64,000 bases of DNA from Manihot esculenta. Its lineage: Eukaryota > Streptophyta > Magnoliopsida > Malpighiales > Euphorbiaceae. Positions 20,127 to 32,607 of the stretch are shown here, in pieces. Positions within the stretch are counted from its first letter, which is position 1. Each line of letters begins with the position of its first letter. The notes beneath the pieces are model-generated. The model ran no database searches. It was given only the letters and a program-made list of their open reading frames with translations, and was not told the DNA's origin. The stretch covers positions 11,594,835 through 11,658,834 of the forward strand of contig NC_035173.2 of the NCBI RefSeq assembly GCF_001659605.2, given 5' to 3'. A program made the translations under genes and the position numbers.

Positions 20127-22329
20127 TGTAACGACCCGAAAATCCGGACCGCTACCGGCGCTAGGATCCAGGTCGGCATAAGGCCGCCGGGACCCGTAAC
20201 AAGCCTAACATTCATCCTGTAAACCTGTTTAATCCCATACATGCTCAACACATACATAATAATTTTAAACTTTTCCTTACATTCATTCATTCTTTCATTC
20301 ATTCACCAAACTCAACCTGTGTATGCACTATACATTAACATGATCATAAACATTAACTCCTCTTTGGAGTCTCAACAGTGCCCCAATGGGGTGACAAAAC
20401 ATGTATTGAGTTTGGTTACATAAGCATCATTAAATCATGTACTCAAAGGGATTAACAACATACTAGGGTCAAGCACAACCATAACCTCAATAGACATCAT
20501 TACATTACATTTCTATACTATACTTTTACATTACATCACATTCATGTCCACATCTAGCTATTACATACAACATAACTCTACTCCTGCTGACCTCCTGGTC
20601 TACCCTGTACCTGCAAACCTGGGGGTTAAGGGAGAGGGATGAGCTACTAGAGCCTAGTGAGCAGAATAATAAAACATAGTATTTCAAACATATGATATCA
20701 TGAAATGCATCACAGCACAAACATTTCACATCAAGGATGAACTTGTCACCACTTAGCCCTCTATACAGTCTAATTATGCTAGGGGCGTAGTGCAGGCTCG
20801 CCTAGACTTCTATAGCATACCATACATATCCAGTCATGCCGGGGGCATAGTGCAGGCTCACCCGGACTTCCGTAGTCTGTCATGTCATACCATATAAGGG
20901 CTAATGGATCATTCAACATTCATCCACATCAACAACATAATGTGCAATGCAACATATTCGTGAATTCTAATGCAAGCACCCTAATATATCTCATGGCATT
21001 CATGATGCGTGAATTATGCTAGAACGTTCATTATTTACTTTGAAAACATAGAGAGTTATTCCACTCACCTCTGGCTAGCTCTGACAAGACTCGAAAGCAG
21101 CTATCTCACTGCTGGGGTCCTCGGTTCCTCGGGTCCGAACCTACACAGGTGGACTCAAATGAGGGACCTAACAAACATGAATATGACTCTAAAATACTCC
21201 CCAAAAACCCCCTAAAACACCTCAAAACATCCATAGAAAACATGCAAAGGAAGGCTGAACAGGGCACTTTCGGCGGCAGGTTCGGCGGCCGAAAGTCCCT
21301 CTAGAGCCGAAAGTCATGCAGGTTCGGCGGCCGAAAGTGCCCTCCAGAGACGAAAGTCCATTTTCGGGGGCAGGCTTCGGCAGCTGAAAGGCTTGCCTCA
21401 CAGACAGGTTCGGCGGCCGAAAATCCTTTCGGCTGCCAAACCTGGTTTCTCCCAAAGGGCAGAAACTCAGCTCTTCAATGCACACTTTCCTCCCAAACCT
21501 TCCAATCAAGCATCCAACTCTCCCAAAGCATGCATACACACATACATCAACACCTAGGGGTCTCCAACTATAAACTACAACACATCAAACATACACAAAT
21601 ATCATACATTGTCCACAAGTTCACATAAAACCTAACCAAGCTCAACTATCCTAAACATGCATTTCTACCCCATGAATCAACTTAAAACTTACTTAAAACA
21701 TAAAATGAGTTCAAGATCGGCTCTTACCTCTTGAAGATCGAGAGAGAGACGACCTAAACTTAGAGAACCAAGGAAAAGAGCTCTCCCAAGCCTCAAAACT
21801 TGCTGAAAAGCTCAAAAATCTTCAAAACAAAGTGAAATCTCATGAAAATCATAAAAGATTTGTAGGAAGAGACTCAAAATCGGCGAGGGACGGCGGAGAA
21901 CTCACCTTGGCTGAAAATGGGGAGAAAGGCTCGCCCATTCGGACAAGGGGACCCTTTTATAGGTGGCTGGCCAGGCCACTTTCGGGGGCCTAACGTGCCT
22001 CCGCATGCATGCCATGTTCGGCGGCCGAACATAAGGTTCGGCGGCCGAACCTGGACTTCCCTCACTTATGCCTTCGGGGGCCTAAAGCACTCCCGAAGTG
22101 CATGCATGTTCGGCGGCCAAACTTGAGGTTCGGCGGCCGAACCTGAGTCTTCCTCTCAAGACCATTTTCATTCAAAACTTAATTTCTTTCTTGCTTAAAA
22201 CCATAAAACACATTAAAACACATTAAAACATTTTATGAAAACATGGTTTTACCCTTCTAGAGGTTTCCGACATCCGAGATTCCACCTGACGGTAGGAATT
22301 CCGATGCCGGAGTCTAGCCGGGTATTACA
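20127..22329 (-). repeat. A4 3' LTR (left)
   Basis: 2203 bp, plus-strand ends TGTAACGACCC and GGGTATTACA. Palindrome arrays lie near 21266-21440 and 21975-22145, with TATAAAAGGG on the minus strand around 21953-21962 between them and the splice-donor-like CAAGAG/GTAAGAG near 21725. The minisatellite zone near 20770-20890 has two units containing GTAGTGCAGGCTC. Confidence 0.95.
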
Positions 22330-22345
22330 TTCTTCCCCCCTTAAG
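22330..22345 (-). other. Polypurine tract of A4
   Basis: The minus strand reads CTTAAGGGGGGAAGAA directly before the 3' LTR. It is the plus-strand primer of reverse transcription. The same tract is found beside the left LTR of A6 (47915-47930). Confidence 0.9.
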
Positions 22346-22430
22346 AACATTCGTCCCCGAATGTTCACCAAACAAACATAGCATGGCATCAAACATAAAC
22401 ATTCATACAAAGCACAAAAAAAAACTCACC

Positions 22431-25400
22431 TTAGAAGAGATGAGGATATTGCTGGAGCATAGACTCCCGTGTCTCCCAGGTACACTGTTCGATATTGTGG
22501 TGATTCCAAAGGACTTTCACCATCGGGATTTCCTTGTTTCTCAACTTTCTGATCTGGGTGTCTAGAATCCGTACTGGCTGCTCAACATAGGTGAGATCCT
22601 CTTGGATCTCCATATTAGGCTCACTAAGAACCTTGCCCAAATCTGACACGAACTTTCTTAACATGGAAACATTGAAAACCGGATGGATTCTCTCCATTGA
22701 AGTAGGCAAGTCCAGCTTGTACGATACATTCCCAATCTTTGGCAAGACTTCGAAGGGTCCGATGTACCGTGGAGCTAGCTTACCTTTCTTCCCAAACCGA
22801 ATCACCCCTTTCATTGGAGACACCTTGAGCAATACCAAATCCCCCTCCTGAAACTCTACTTGCCTTATGCGGATATCTGCATAACTCTTCTGTCTGCTTG
22901 CAGCAGTCTTGATCCTCTCTCTGATTATGGGCACCACCCTGCTGGTGATATCTACTAGCTCAGGCCCTGCCAAGGCCTTTTCTCCATCTTCTTCCCAGCA
23001 AATAGGCGACCTGCACTTCCTTCCATACAAAGCTTCATATGGGGCCATCCCTATGCTGGCATGATGGCTGTTATTATAGGCAAACTCCACTAAAGGTAGA
23101 TGCTACCTCCAAGAACCGCCAAAATCCAGCACACACATTCTGAGCATGTTTTCTATTGTCTGGATGGTCCTCTCTGATTGTCCATCCGTCTGAGGATGGA
23201 AAGAAGTGCTAAAATCCAACCTGGTACCCATAGCATTCTGCAGACTCTGCCAAAACCTGGAGGTGAACTGGGGCCCTCTATCAGACAGTATTGAAACAGG
23301 AACCCCATGCAATCTGACAATTTCATCAACATACACCTGCGCTAACTTGTCCACAGAATAGCCACTCCTGACAGGGATGAAGTGAGCAGATTTGGTCAGT
23401 CTGTCCACAATCACCCATATGGAGTCCAATCTGTTGGACGTTGCCGGTAACCCCACCACGAAGTCCATAGCTATATTCTCCCATTTCCACTCTAGAATAG
23501 GTAGTGGGTTAAGCATTCCAGCCGGCTTCTGATGTTCCAGCTTCACCTTCTGACATACTTCGCAGGCTGACACAAACTATGCCACTTCTCTTTTCATAGC
23601 TGGCCACCAATACACCTTCTTCAGATCTTGATACATCTTGGTGGCTCCAAGGTGAACACTGTATCTGGCATTATGAGCCTCTCTCATAATGTCTCCCTTC
23701 AGCCCTATGTCATCTGGTACATACAATCTGCTCCCATAGCGGAGGATCCCCTTGCTGTCGAATCTGAACTCACTATCTTTGCTTGACTAAACAGTCCTGG
23801 CAATCTTCACCAATTCTGGGTCCTCATGCTGTTTCTGAGCCACCTGCTCCAGAAACACGGGTGCCACTCTCATCTGGGCAACTAAAGCACCTGTACCAGA
23901 CAACTCCAACTGTAGCCCTTCATTGAGGAGCTCGAAGAACTCCCTCACTACCGGCCTCCTCTCTGCTGATATATGGGATAAACTGCCAAGTGATTTCCGG
24001 CTTAAAGCGTCCGCCACAACATTCGCCTTACCCGGATGGTACTGGATCTTGCAATCATAGTCACTGAGCAGTTCTACCCATCTTCTCTGCCTCAAATTCA
24101 AATCTCTCTGACTCAGGATGTACTATAGGCTTTTATGATCTGTGAAGATCTCACATTTTACCCCATAAAGGTAGTGCCTCCACATCTTGAGTGCAAAGAT
24201 TACCGCTGCCATCTCTAGGTCATGTGTAGGGTAATTCAACTCGTGCTTCTTCAGCTGCCTAGAAGCATGAGCAATCACCCTTTCATTCTGCATTAGCACA
24301 CAACCCAGTCCCACACAGGACACATCACAATACACTGAGAAGTCTTCATTACTAGATGGCAGAGCTAACATTGGTGCTGAAGTCAACCTCTTCTTTAGCT
24401 CCTCAAAGCTTTCTTCACACTGGTCGGTCCACACGAACCTCTGGTTCTTCTTAGTTAATCTGGTCATGGGAGCTGCAATTTTAGAGAAGTCCTGAATGAA
24501 CCTCCTGTAGTAACCTGCCAAACCCAAGAAGCCCTTGATCTCTATCACTGTAGTGGGTCTAGGCCAGTTAGCTACAGCTTCTACCTTCTTGGGGTCTACC
24601 TCTATTCCATTTTCTGACACAACGTGCCCCAAGAATGAAATGCTCCTCAGCCAGAACTCACACTTGGAGAACTTGGCATACAAGCCATGTTCTCTCAAGG
24701 TCTGCAAAACCAACCTCAGATGATGGGCATGCTCCTCTGCATTCCTGGAATACACTAAGATATCATCTATGAAGACAATAACGAAGTGATCCAGGTATTG
24801 ACTGAAAACTCTGTTCATGAGATCCATGAATGCTGCAGGGGCATTGGTTAACCCGAACGGCATTACAAGGAACTCATAGTGCCCATATCTGATCCTGAAT
24901 GCTGTCTTCGGTACATCCTCTTCTCTTATCCTCAGCTAATGGTACCCCGATCTCAGATCTACTTTGGAGAAACAACCTGCTCCTGCTAGCTGGTCGAATA
25001 GATCGTCGATCCTTGGCAACGGGTACTTATTATTGGTAGTGACCTTGTTCAACTGCCTGTAGTCGATACAAAGTCTAAGAGATCCATCTTTCTTTTTCAC
25101 AAATAGCACTGGAGCACCCCAAGGTGAGGTACTCGGTCGGATGAAACCCCTATCTACCAGCTCTTGCAACTGCTCCTTAAGCTCTTTCAATTCTGCTGGT
25201 GCCATCCTGTAGGGAGGAATAGAGATTGGTCTGGTTCCAGACATCAATTCAATTTCAAACTCTATCTCCCTAGCAGGCGGTAAACCTGGCAGCTCGTCTG
25301 GGAACACATCTAAAAACTCACTGACCACGGGCACTAAGGTGGGCTCTCTGACATGACTATCCAGCTCTCTCACATGAGCTAGAAAACCCTAACAACCCCT

Positions 25401-25487
25401 CCTGAGTAACCTATGAGCCTGAAGGGCTGATATCAAACCTCTAGGTGTACTCCCCCTGTCTCCTCTGAAGACAACCTCTGACCCATC
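22431..25487 (-). pseudogene. pol: A4 pol region: RT, RNase H, integrase, chromodomain
   Basis: Same frame as the gag-protease part, interrupted by TAG at 25389, 24936, 24123, 23787, 23577 and 23103 (lowest coordinate of each codon). Domains in order: RT with [32 protein letters not shown] and catalytic [10 protein letters not shown]; RNase H with [21 protein letters not shown] and VVADALSRK; zinc-binding HNARYSVH and CEVC; integrase core with [18 protein letters not shown] and [10 protein letters not shown] (the D, D, E residues are present); and a chromodomain-like tail, KEIPMVKVLWNHHNIEQCTWE, ending PHLF and TAA. The tail places it in the Tekay/Del chromoviruses. No frameshift is present. 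Confidence 0.93.
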
Positions 25488-27422
25488 CTAACATCTGAAT
25501 TTGACTACCTTGTCTCTGCTGTCCAAGGTAGCACCATGGGTAGATAGCCAATCCATCCCTAGAATGACGTCAAAATCTGTCAACTCTAGAACCACAAGGT
25601 CGGCGGACAGGCATCTTCCCTCCACAAAAACTGGACTACACTGGCAGACTGACTCTGCCACTGACGGGTCACACTTGGGTCCACTGATCCATAGGGGACA
25701 CTCTAACCCAGAGACCATCAATCCCAATCTCTCGACGGCCCTCGGAGCAATGAAAGAATGCGATGCACCAGGGTCCATTAAGGCATAAACATCTGAACAA
25801 CCAATGACAAGGTTACCTGACACCACGGTGTTAGATGTGTTTGCCTCCTGCTGAGTCATTGTGAAGATCCGCGCTGGAGTTGATGGACATTCACCTCTGA
25901 AACCCGCTGAAGAAGAGGCTGCCCCTCTCCCTCGGCCTCTGCCACTAGCCTGAGTCGCGGCTGGAGCCACTGGCTGAGCCACACTACCAGAAGTTGTTTG
26001 CTGAGACTGTGCCACAGAAGCAACTCTAGGACACTCTCGTGCCATGTGTCCCTCCTGCCCACATCTGAAGCAGGCTGTCGTCCCAACCAGACATACTCCC
26101 TTGTGCGGCTTCCCACACTTCATACATGCTGTAATACCTGCACCCGAGCTCGAGCCACTTTCTAATCCCAGACCTGACTTGATCTTGCTCCAGAACTTGT
26201 TCTTCTTGGACTTCCGGGAGCCTCTGTCCCACTTCTTACTGCCTGAACTCAGAGAAGAAGGGTCTAACCTTCCCCCTCCTGGGGTCTTGGAACCAGAAGG
26301 CTGTGCCACTGACTGCTTGACTTTCCCTTCGATGATAGCACTAGCCTCCATCCTCCGAGCCATATCCACTATGGCATGGAAACTCTCCCTCTCTGCTGAC
26401 TGAATCAAGGAGGAATACCTGGAATGGAGCTTCATGATATACCTCCTTGACTTCTTCTGATCTGTATCCAGATTCTGCCCAGCAAATGGCAATAGCTCCA
26501 AGAATCTGTCTGTATACTCATCCACGCTCATCTCATCTGTCTGCCTCAACTGCTCAAATTCAATCATTTTAAGCTCCCTGGAACTGTCAGGGAAAGCCCA
26601 TCCTGCGAACTCATTGGCAAACTCCTCCCAGGATAGACTATCCAACCTCGGGTTCACATAGTTCTTAAACCATCCTCGGGCCTTCTTGCATTTTAATGTG
26701 AACCCAGCCATCTGAATGGCTCTATTGTCATCAGCTCTTATCTCATCTGTAATGGTCTTGACCCTCTCCAGGTACACAAACGGGTCATCACCGGTTTCAA
26801 ACTGGGGAGCACCCAGCTTCATGTAATCAGTCATCTTGACCTTGCTCCCCCCAGATGAGCTAGGTTTAGGCATTTGAGTTTCTGGGACAGTAGGTGCTGG
26901 TGGTGGTGGAGGAGGTGCAGCATCCCCTGGGGTAGGGTTTGTTGTACCTGGATAGAAAGATGGGGGTGGGTACATGGGGTACTGTGGGTACGGTGGGTAG
27001 AAAGGTGGGTATGGCATCTGAGAGGGATAAGGGTTAAAACTGGGGTAATCCGATGTACCTCCCATCGAATACCCGGGATTATGTGAAAAGGGTGGGTAAT
27101 AAGGTGGCTGAACAAATCCCGAGGCCTGAGTGCCTCCTTGGGACTCTCCCATTCCCTCTTCCGACATACTTACTCCGAGACTGCCATCCCTCCTCTGATC
27201 CACATCCATCTGATCCCCCACATCCTCTGACATATCCCCTTGCACTGTTCCCCTCACTGATCTGCTTCTATCCAGATCCAAAGACCTTCTAGGGTCTCTT
27301 ACTGCTCTTTCCCTGCTAGACCTACTTGACATTGCCCTAGGCAATGCGGGAGGACGGGCATCAGTGCCCTCGTCCTGGGGTGGTACTCCAGTCAATCGTG
27401 CAGATCGACGAGTTCCTCTCAT
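25488..27422 (-). pseudogene. gag: A4 gag and protease
   Basis: Start chosen at 27422 (MRGTRRSARL) because A6 shares it, although the frame is open 22 codons further upstream. About 120 residues rich in P and Y (PYPPFYPPYPQYPMYPP) precede the gag core, which begins MTDYMKLGAPQFETGDDP and includes WEEFANEFAGWAFPD and MIEFEQL. Two zinc-binding motifs follow: CMKCGKPHKGVC, and CFRCGQEGHMAREC (CCHC). The protease has ALMDPGASHSFIA as active site (D-P-G in place of the commoner D-S/T-G) and VILGMDWL. It ends at TAG (25488-25490). In relatives the frame continues into pol. Gag forms the particle; the protease cuts the polyprotein. Confidence 0.92.
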
Positions 27423-27676
27423 CCTGTTTTTTTGAAAAACACACATCACATATAACATTAGCATCAAATGGTTCATATGCAAACACATGAACCCGCATCA
27501 CATACATCACATACATAGCATATCATTAATGCACATGCATATAGTCATGGCATTTCACTTCATCATTCAAGATAGGACTCTACATCCTATCCTAGTGGAC
27601 ATGATTTTCCTATTGTGCTTGACCTTCTAGAACATCTATGAGCCCGACACTCTAGGTCCGACCATATGAACCTAGG

Positions 27677-27688
27677 GCTCTGATACAA
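27677..27688 (-). other. Primer binding site of A4 (tRNA-iMet type)
   Basis: The minus strand reads TTGTATCAGAGC, one base off TGGTATCAGAGC, the standard PBS complementary to initiator methionine tRNA. It lies 2 bp inside the 5' LTR. The single change may be post-insertional. Confidence 0.85.
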
Positions 27689-27690
27689 TC

Positions 27691-29921
27691 TTTAACAACC
27701 TGAAAATCCGGACCGCTACCGGCGCTAGGATCCAAGTCGGCATAAGGCCGCCGGGACCCGTAGCAAGCCTAACATTCATCCTGTAAACCTGTTTAATCCC
27801 ATACATGCTCAACACATACATAATAATTTTGAACTTTTCCTTACATTCATTCATTCTTTCATTCATTCACCAAACTCAACCTGTGTATGCACTATACATT
27901 AACATGATCATAAACATTAATTCCTCTTTGGAGTCTCAACAGTGCCCCAATGGGATGACATAACATGTATTGAGTTTGGTTACATAAGCATCATTAAATC
28001 ATGTACTCAAAGGGATTAACAACATACTAGGGTCAAGCACAACCATAACCTCAATAGACATCATTACATTACATTTCTATACTATACTTTTACATTACAT
28101 CACATTCATGTCCACATCTAGCTATTACATACAACATAACTCTACTCCTGCTGACCTCCTGGTCTACCCTGTACCTGCAAACCTGGGGGTTAAGGGAGAG
28201 GGGTGAGCTACTAGAGCCCAGTGAGCAGAATAATAAAACATAGTATTTAAAACATATGATATCATGAAATGCATCACAGCACAAACATTTCACATCAAGG
28301 ATGAACTTGTCACCACTTAGCCCTCTATACAGTCTAATTATGCCAGGGGCGTAGTGCAGGCTCGCCTGGACTTCCATAGCATACCGTACATATCCAGTCA
28401 TGCCGGGGGCGTAGTGCAGGCTCACCCGGACTTCCGTAGTCTGTCATGTCATACCATATAAGGGCTAATGGATCATTCAACATTCATCCAAATCAACAAC
28501 ATAATGTGCAATGCAACATATTCGTGAATTCTAATGCAAGCACCCTAATATATCTCATGGCATTCATGATGCGTGAATTACGCTAAAACGTTCATTATTT
28601 ACTTTGAAAACATAGAGAGTTATTCCACTGACCTCTGGCTAGCTCTGACAAGACTCGAAAGCAGCTATCTCACTACTGGGGTCCTCGGTTCCTCGGGTCC
28701 GAACCTACACAGGTGGACTCAAATGAGGGACCTAACAAACATGAATATGACTCTAAAATACTCCCCAAAAACCCCGTAAAACACCTCAAAACATCCATAG
28801 AAAACATGCAAAGGAAGGCTGAACAAGGCACTTTCGGCGGCAGGTTCGGCGGCCGAAAGTCCCTCTAGAGCCGAAAGTCATGCAAGTTCGGCGGCACCTT
28901 CGGCGGCCGAAAGTGCCCTCCAGAGACGAAAGTCCATTTTCAAGGGTAGGCTTCGGCAGCCGAAAGGCTTGCCTCACAGACAGGTTCGGCGGCTGAAAAT
29001 CCTTTCGGCTGCCGAACCTGGTTTCTCCCAAAGGGCAGAAACTCAGCTCTTCAATGCACACTTTCCTCCCAATCCTTCCAATCAAGCATCCAACTCTCCC
29101 AAAGCATGCATACACACATACATCAACACCTAGGGGTCTCCAACTATCCTAAACCCCAACTACAACACATCAAACATACACAAATATCATACATTGTCCA
29201 CAAGTTCACATAAAACCTAACCAAGCTCAACTATCCTAAACATGCATTTCTACCCCATGAATCAACTTAAAACTTACTTAAAACATAAAATGAGTTCAAG
29301 ATCGGCTCTTACCTCTTGAAGATCGAGAGAGAGACGACCTAAACTTGGAGAACCAAGGAAAAGAGCTCCTGATTCTCCCAAACCTCAAAACTTGCTTAAA
29401 AGCTCAAAAATCTTCAAAACAAAGTGAAATCTCATGAAAATCATAAAAGATTTGTAGGAGGAGACTCAAAATCGGTGAGGGACGGCGGAGAACTCACCTT
29501 GGCCAAAAATGGGGAGAAAGGCTCGCCCATTCGGACAAAGGGACCCTTTTATAGGTGGCTGGCCAGGCCACTTTCGGGGGCCTAACGTCCCTCCGCATGC
29601 ATGCCATGTTCGGCGGCCGAACATAAGGTTCGGCGGCCGAACCTGGACTTCCCTCACTTATGCCTTCGGGGGCCTAAAGCACTCCCGAAGTGCATGCATG
29701 TTCGGCGGCCGAACTTGAGGTTCGGCGGCCGAACTTGAGGTTCGGCCAGTCTTCCTCTCAAGACCATTTTCATTCAAAACTTAATTTCTTTCTTGCTTAA
29801 AACCATAAAATACATTAAAAAATTTTATGAAAACATGGTTTTACCCTTCTAGAGGTTTCCGACATCCGAGATTCCACCGGACGGTAGGAATTCCGATGCC
29901 GGAGTCTAGCCTGGTATTACA
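27691..29921 (-). repeat. A4 5' LTR (right)
   Basis: 2231 bp. The terminus next to the PBS has decayed to TTTAACAACC where the other copy reads TGTAACGACC. The outer end GGTATTACA is intact. It carries the palindrome arrays (near 28830-29010 and 29570-29755), TATAAAAGGG near 29545, and the possible intron from 29312 (donor) to 28183 (acceptor) on the minus strand. Confidence 0.93.
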
Positions 29922-30374
29922 ATTGAACTCTTTCAAGTGCTTATGTGGATTTTCATTCTCTAATCCTCTAAATTTAGGGAGAAGATGAATCAAACATGTT
30001 TTCAGTTCAAAGGGAACTATCAGAGGCGGATAGGTGATGCAAAGAGGTGCTTGATCACCTATAGGTATTGCCAATTCTTTCATGGTTCTTTCTCTTGGCA
30101 TTGGTGTTCTCATGGCTGGATTTTGTTGTATTATTTCCTCATGGACAGCATGTTGATTGTGGATAGCAGGTTGTGCCACGTTTTCTGCCATTTCAGGGGC
30201 TTGGTGGTGCGATTGAGTAGTTTCAGATGAAGGTTCTGCGATTGGAACTTCTTCCTGCGCGGGTTTAGCTTCAGTTGGCTCTTCAGGCCGAATGGCTTGC
30301 TTCCCTAGTCTCCTGATGGTGCATTCAATTTCCAGATTGTAAGGCAGAGTGTCCCTACATTCATATCTGGTCAT
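29922..30374 (-). pseudogene. gag: B-II gag, N-terminal part
   Basis: Begins MTRYECRDTLPYNLEIECTI at 30374, close behind the PBS as expected for a gag start. The variable region is rich in E, P and H; then come the conserved RERTMKELAIPIGDQAPLCI, TYPPLIVPFELK and FRGLENENPHKHLKEFN. The frame is cut by A4 at 29921 and resumes at 20126. Related starts are MTRSGHKE in B-IV and MTRSERRD in B-V. Confidence 0.9.
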
Positions 30375-30409
30375 GAAAGAAAAAAAAAAAACAGATTAGT
30401 TAAATCAAG

Positions 30410-30427
30410 TCCCCAGTAACGACGCCA
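30410..30427 (-). other. Primer binding site of B-II (decayed tRNA-Asp type)
   Basis: The minus strand reads TGGCGTCGTTACTGGGGA at the same distance from the LTR as in other B copies, with three differences from the B-V form. The decay agrees with B-II being older than the elements nested in it. Confidence 0.75.
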
Positions 30428-30432
30428 ATTTT

Positions 30433-32082
30433 TGACTCGCGATTGTTGAAGTCGGTCAAAAATAACCTTTCTGGTTATCAACAATATTACTACTGCAGAT
30501 AGTGGTAAATGATCGAATCCACAGAGAATTGAAAACTTATATATTTTTCTCAACAAGACCAAGAGAATTAACTGAAAGAGCAACTGAAAGCAAAATAAAT
30601 TGAAACGAGATAAAGCTGAAAGCAAACAGACTGAAAGTAAAATGGGGGGTTTTGAGTTTGATTCAATTAAAAAACTACTGAAAATAATTAATTAAGCGAA
30701 TAATAAAAATAAAAGGGAAATCAAGTATGCGAAAGATCTAGTTGAAGAGTTGGATCCACTTTAGTTGTTTGGATTGATCATTGAAACTTATGTTCTTTTG
30801 ATTGAATCAATAGATTAGTTATGGAGATGGAAAACGCTTCTCACCACCATGTCTCTCTTTATGATTAAACCAATTAGGGAACGTCCTCTAATTAATTACT
30901 AATTAACAAATTGCCAAGGAATGTCCTTGGGCCTTAGGCATCAAAACAATTGTTAATTGCATGAAAAGATAGTGAGATCCAATTCTAGCTACTCAAACGC
31001 ATGAGATGTTGCTAGATCATACACTTTCTTAGTTGTTACACCAAGTATTCTTATGTTTGAACAATTCAAGCAATTACGGACTTAAAATTATCCAAACTAA
31101 CAATTTACTACCTTGCAATCAAGAATCAAGTGGCCAATTTGATCAAAACAACAAATTAATAATAGATTCAAGCATCAAATTGTATGAATATTGAACAAAC
31201 CAAAGACAAACAGTTTATGTTCAGATCTCACAATCCATTAAACAACCTTAGTTTCAACCAATCTTCAACTAGATTAAAAGGTTTCAGCCACTCATGGCTG
31301 AACCAAAACCAAAAATAAAAGAAAAGAAGAAAGGTAGAAGAAGAAGGAGAGGTGGAGCGCCGGCCTTGTGCAAGGTGAGGCGTGAAGATGTTTTGAAGAT
31401 GGAAGAAGTGTCATTCAGCTGGTTAAGAACTTCTTAAATAGGATTAGAGGTTGACCTTGCTGCCCTAGAGGTACTTGCTGCCCAAGTTGTGTCTGAAAAG
31501 GAAAGAATCGCATTGCAAATTGTTCAGAAGGAAAGAGGCAGGTGGCATGCACTGCAGAAGGAAGGTGGCGCGCGCAGATGCTCTTAAGAGGGAAGGTGGG
31601 GCACGCGGCATGCATATGCAGAAGTGGAAAGATATCTGTCCAGTCTTTCCTTTTTAGGTGGGGCCTTCGTTTGAATTTTGAATGCTGAATGTAGAAGAGG
31701 CAGGTGCGTCTTCTTGAAATCTTGCTGCCTAAATAGGAAGATCTAATTGCTGCAGTGTGTGCACATCTTTGAACAAGGAAGGAAAGATCTGCAATTTGAA
31801 TTTCAAATAATCTTCTGACTGAGCTTTTCTTATTTGCTTTTGCTTCTGCACTTCCCTTATTTGAAAACTTTCCTTTTCTGAAAACTTTTCTTATTTGAAA
31901 ACTTTCCTTTTTTGGCACTTTCCATATTTGACACTTTTTGGCAGTTTTAAGAGCATTTTCTCCAGATTGTCTCTTTACACCTAATATCTACAAAACATGA
32001 TTAAAACCACAAAATTAGGCAGAAAAGATGTAAATAAACATCAAGAACATAATGATAAAATGGACTAAAATATGCTCTATCA
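30433..32082 (-). mobile_element. B-II right (5') LTR
   Basis: 1650 bp from TGACTCGCGA to GCTCTATCA. Its distal part pairs with 12671-13765. It shows the conserved block of ACGCTTCTCACCACCATGTC, the stem-loop GTTTCAGCCACTCATGGCTG (31281-31300) and an AAAACTTTCC-rich stretch near 31860-31910. The flank at 32083 is unrelated sequence assigned to E. The target duplication cannot be tested because the other end is outside the window. Confidence 0.9.
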
Positions 32083-32607
32083 CCTAGTGATTGCCTTGTG
32101 GCCTGGTATGAGATGCTTTATTATGCAGGACCCATGCCAGGATAGCCATGTAGCCATTTTATGAATGTGTTTCCACATGCCAACACTAGGATTTTGGCCT
32201 GGCAATTGCCTTATGGCCTATGTTCTTGTCTCTATACTTTCATCCAATGGTTCTGATTTTTCTATAAAAAAAGGAGCTTGAAGAATGCCTTTTATAACAT
32301 TACCATAAATCACAAATATTTTTCAGAGGATAAAATAAAAGACTCGATCATCTGACTTGGTCATTTTCAAGACTCAGAGTTTGACTCAGGAGCTGGATAG
32401 TTGTGATATTCTCCTTATTATCATCCCTATTAATGCTCGGTCCTCCTGCAACTACATGAGTAACCGTTACAAGTTCACTGGGTTGTTTCGAGAATTGTTA
32501 TCTCGCGCTCGGGTCTGCTATATCTTCTACTTTTTCTGATGAACTTTCGAAGGGTGTTATTTCTTATTAACCTTTTGATCTCGTCTTTTTGATGCCAACA
32601 CTCCTTC
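32083..32607 (-). other. Decayed Tat-like sequence (E), segment 1
   Basis: No open gene. Read on the minus strand it contains a protein-like trace VVAGGPSINRDDNKENI (around 32395-32450), reminiscent of the end of gag in Tat/Ogre elements. The outer part (32083-32330) has two related copies of a GATTGCCTTGTGGCCTGG type sequence. Assignment to E rests mainly on the order of pieces across the inserted LTRs. Confidence 0.4.

Larger units (their letters stand above)
20127..29921 (-). mobile_element. A4: full-length Tekay/Del-like chromovirus, family A
   Basis: A 9795-bp element flanked by the exact 5-bp duplication ATTGA (20122-20126 and 29922-29926). In element order: 5' LTR (27691-29921), PBS, a single gag-PR-RT-RH-IN-chromodomain reading frame, PPT, 3' LTR (20127-22329). 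The LTRs are closely similar, differing by scattered substitutions and small indels, so insertion is fairly recent. It landed in the gag gene of B-II. Seven in-frame TAG codons make it coding-dead in its present form. It is the reference copy for the LTR orientation of family A. Confidence 0.96.

Noticed and set aside
26044..26403. 119-codon plus-strand frame opposite A4 gag
   Set aside because: Shadow of the gag zinc-knuckle region; no independent support.
22431..27422. Programmed TAG read-through or a recoded genetic code in A4
   Set aside because: Seven separate TAGs spread over gag-pol have no read-through context in common; deamination of CAG codons is simpler.
27677..27688. tRNA gene at the primer binding sites
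   Set aside because: Only 12-18 bases complementary to a tRNA 3' end are present; no cloverleaf sequence around them.
32357..32539. 60-codon frame as a small host gene
   Set aside because: Lies opposite the Tat-like gag trace of E, has no domain or promoter, and borders an LTR insertion.
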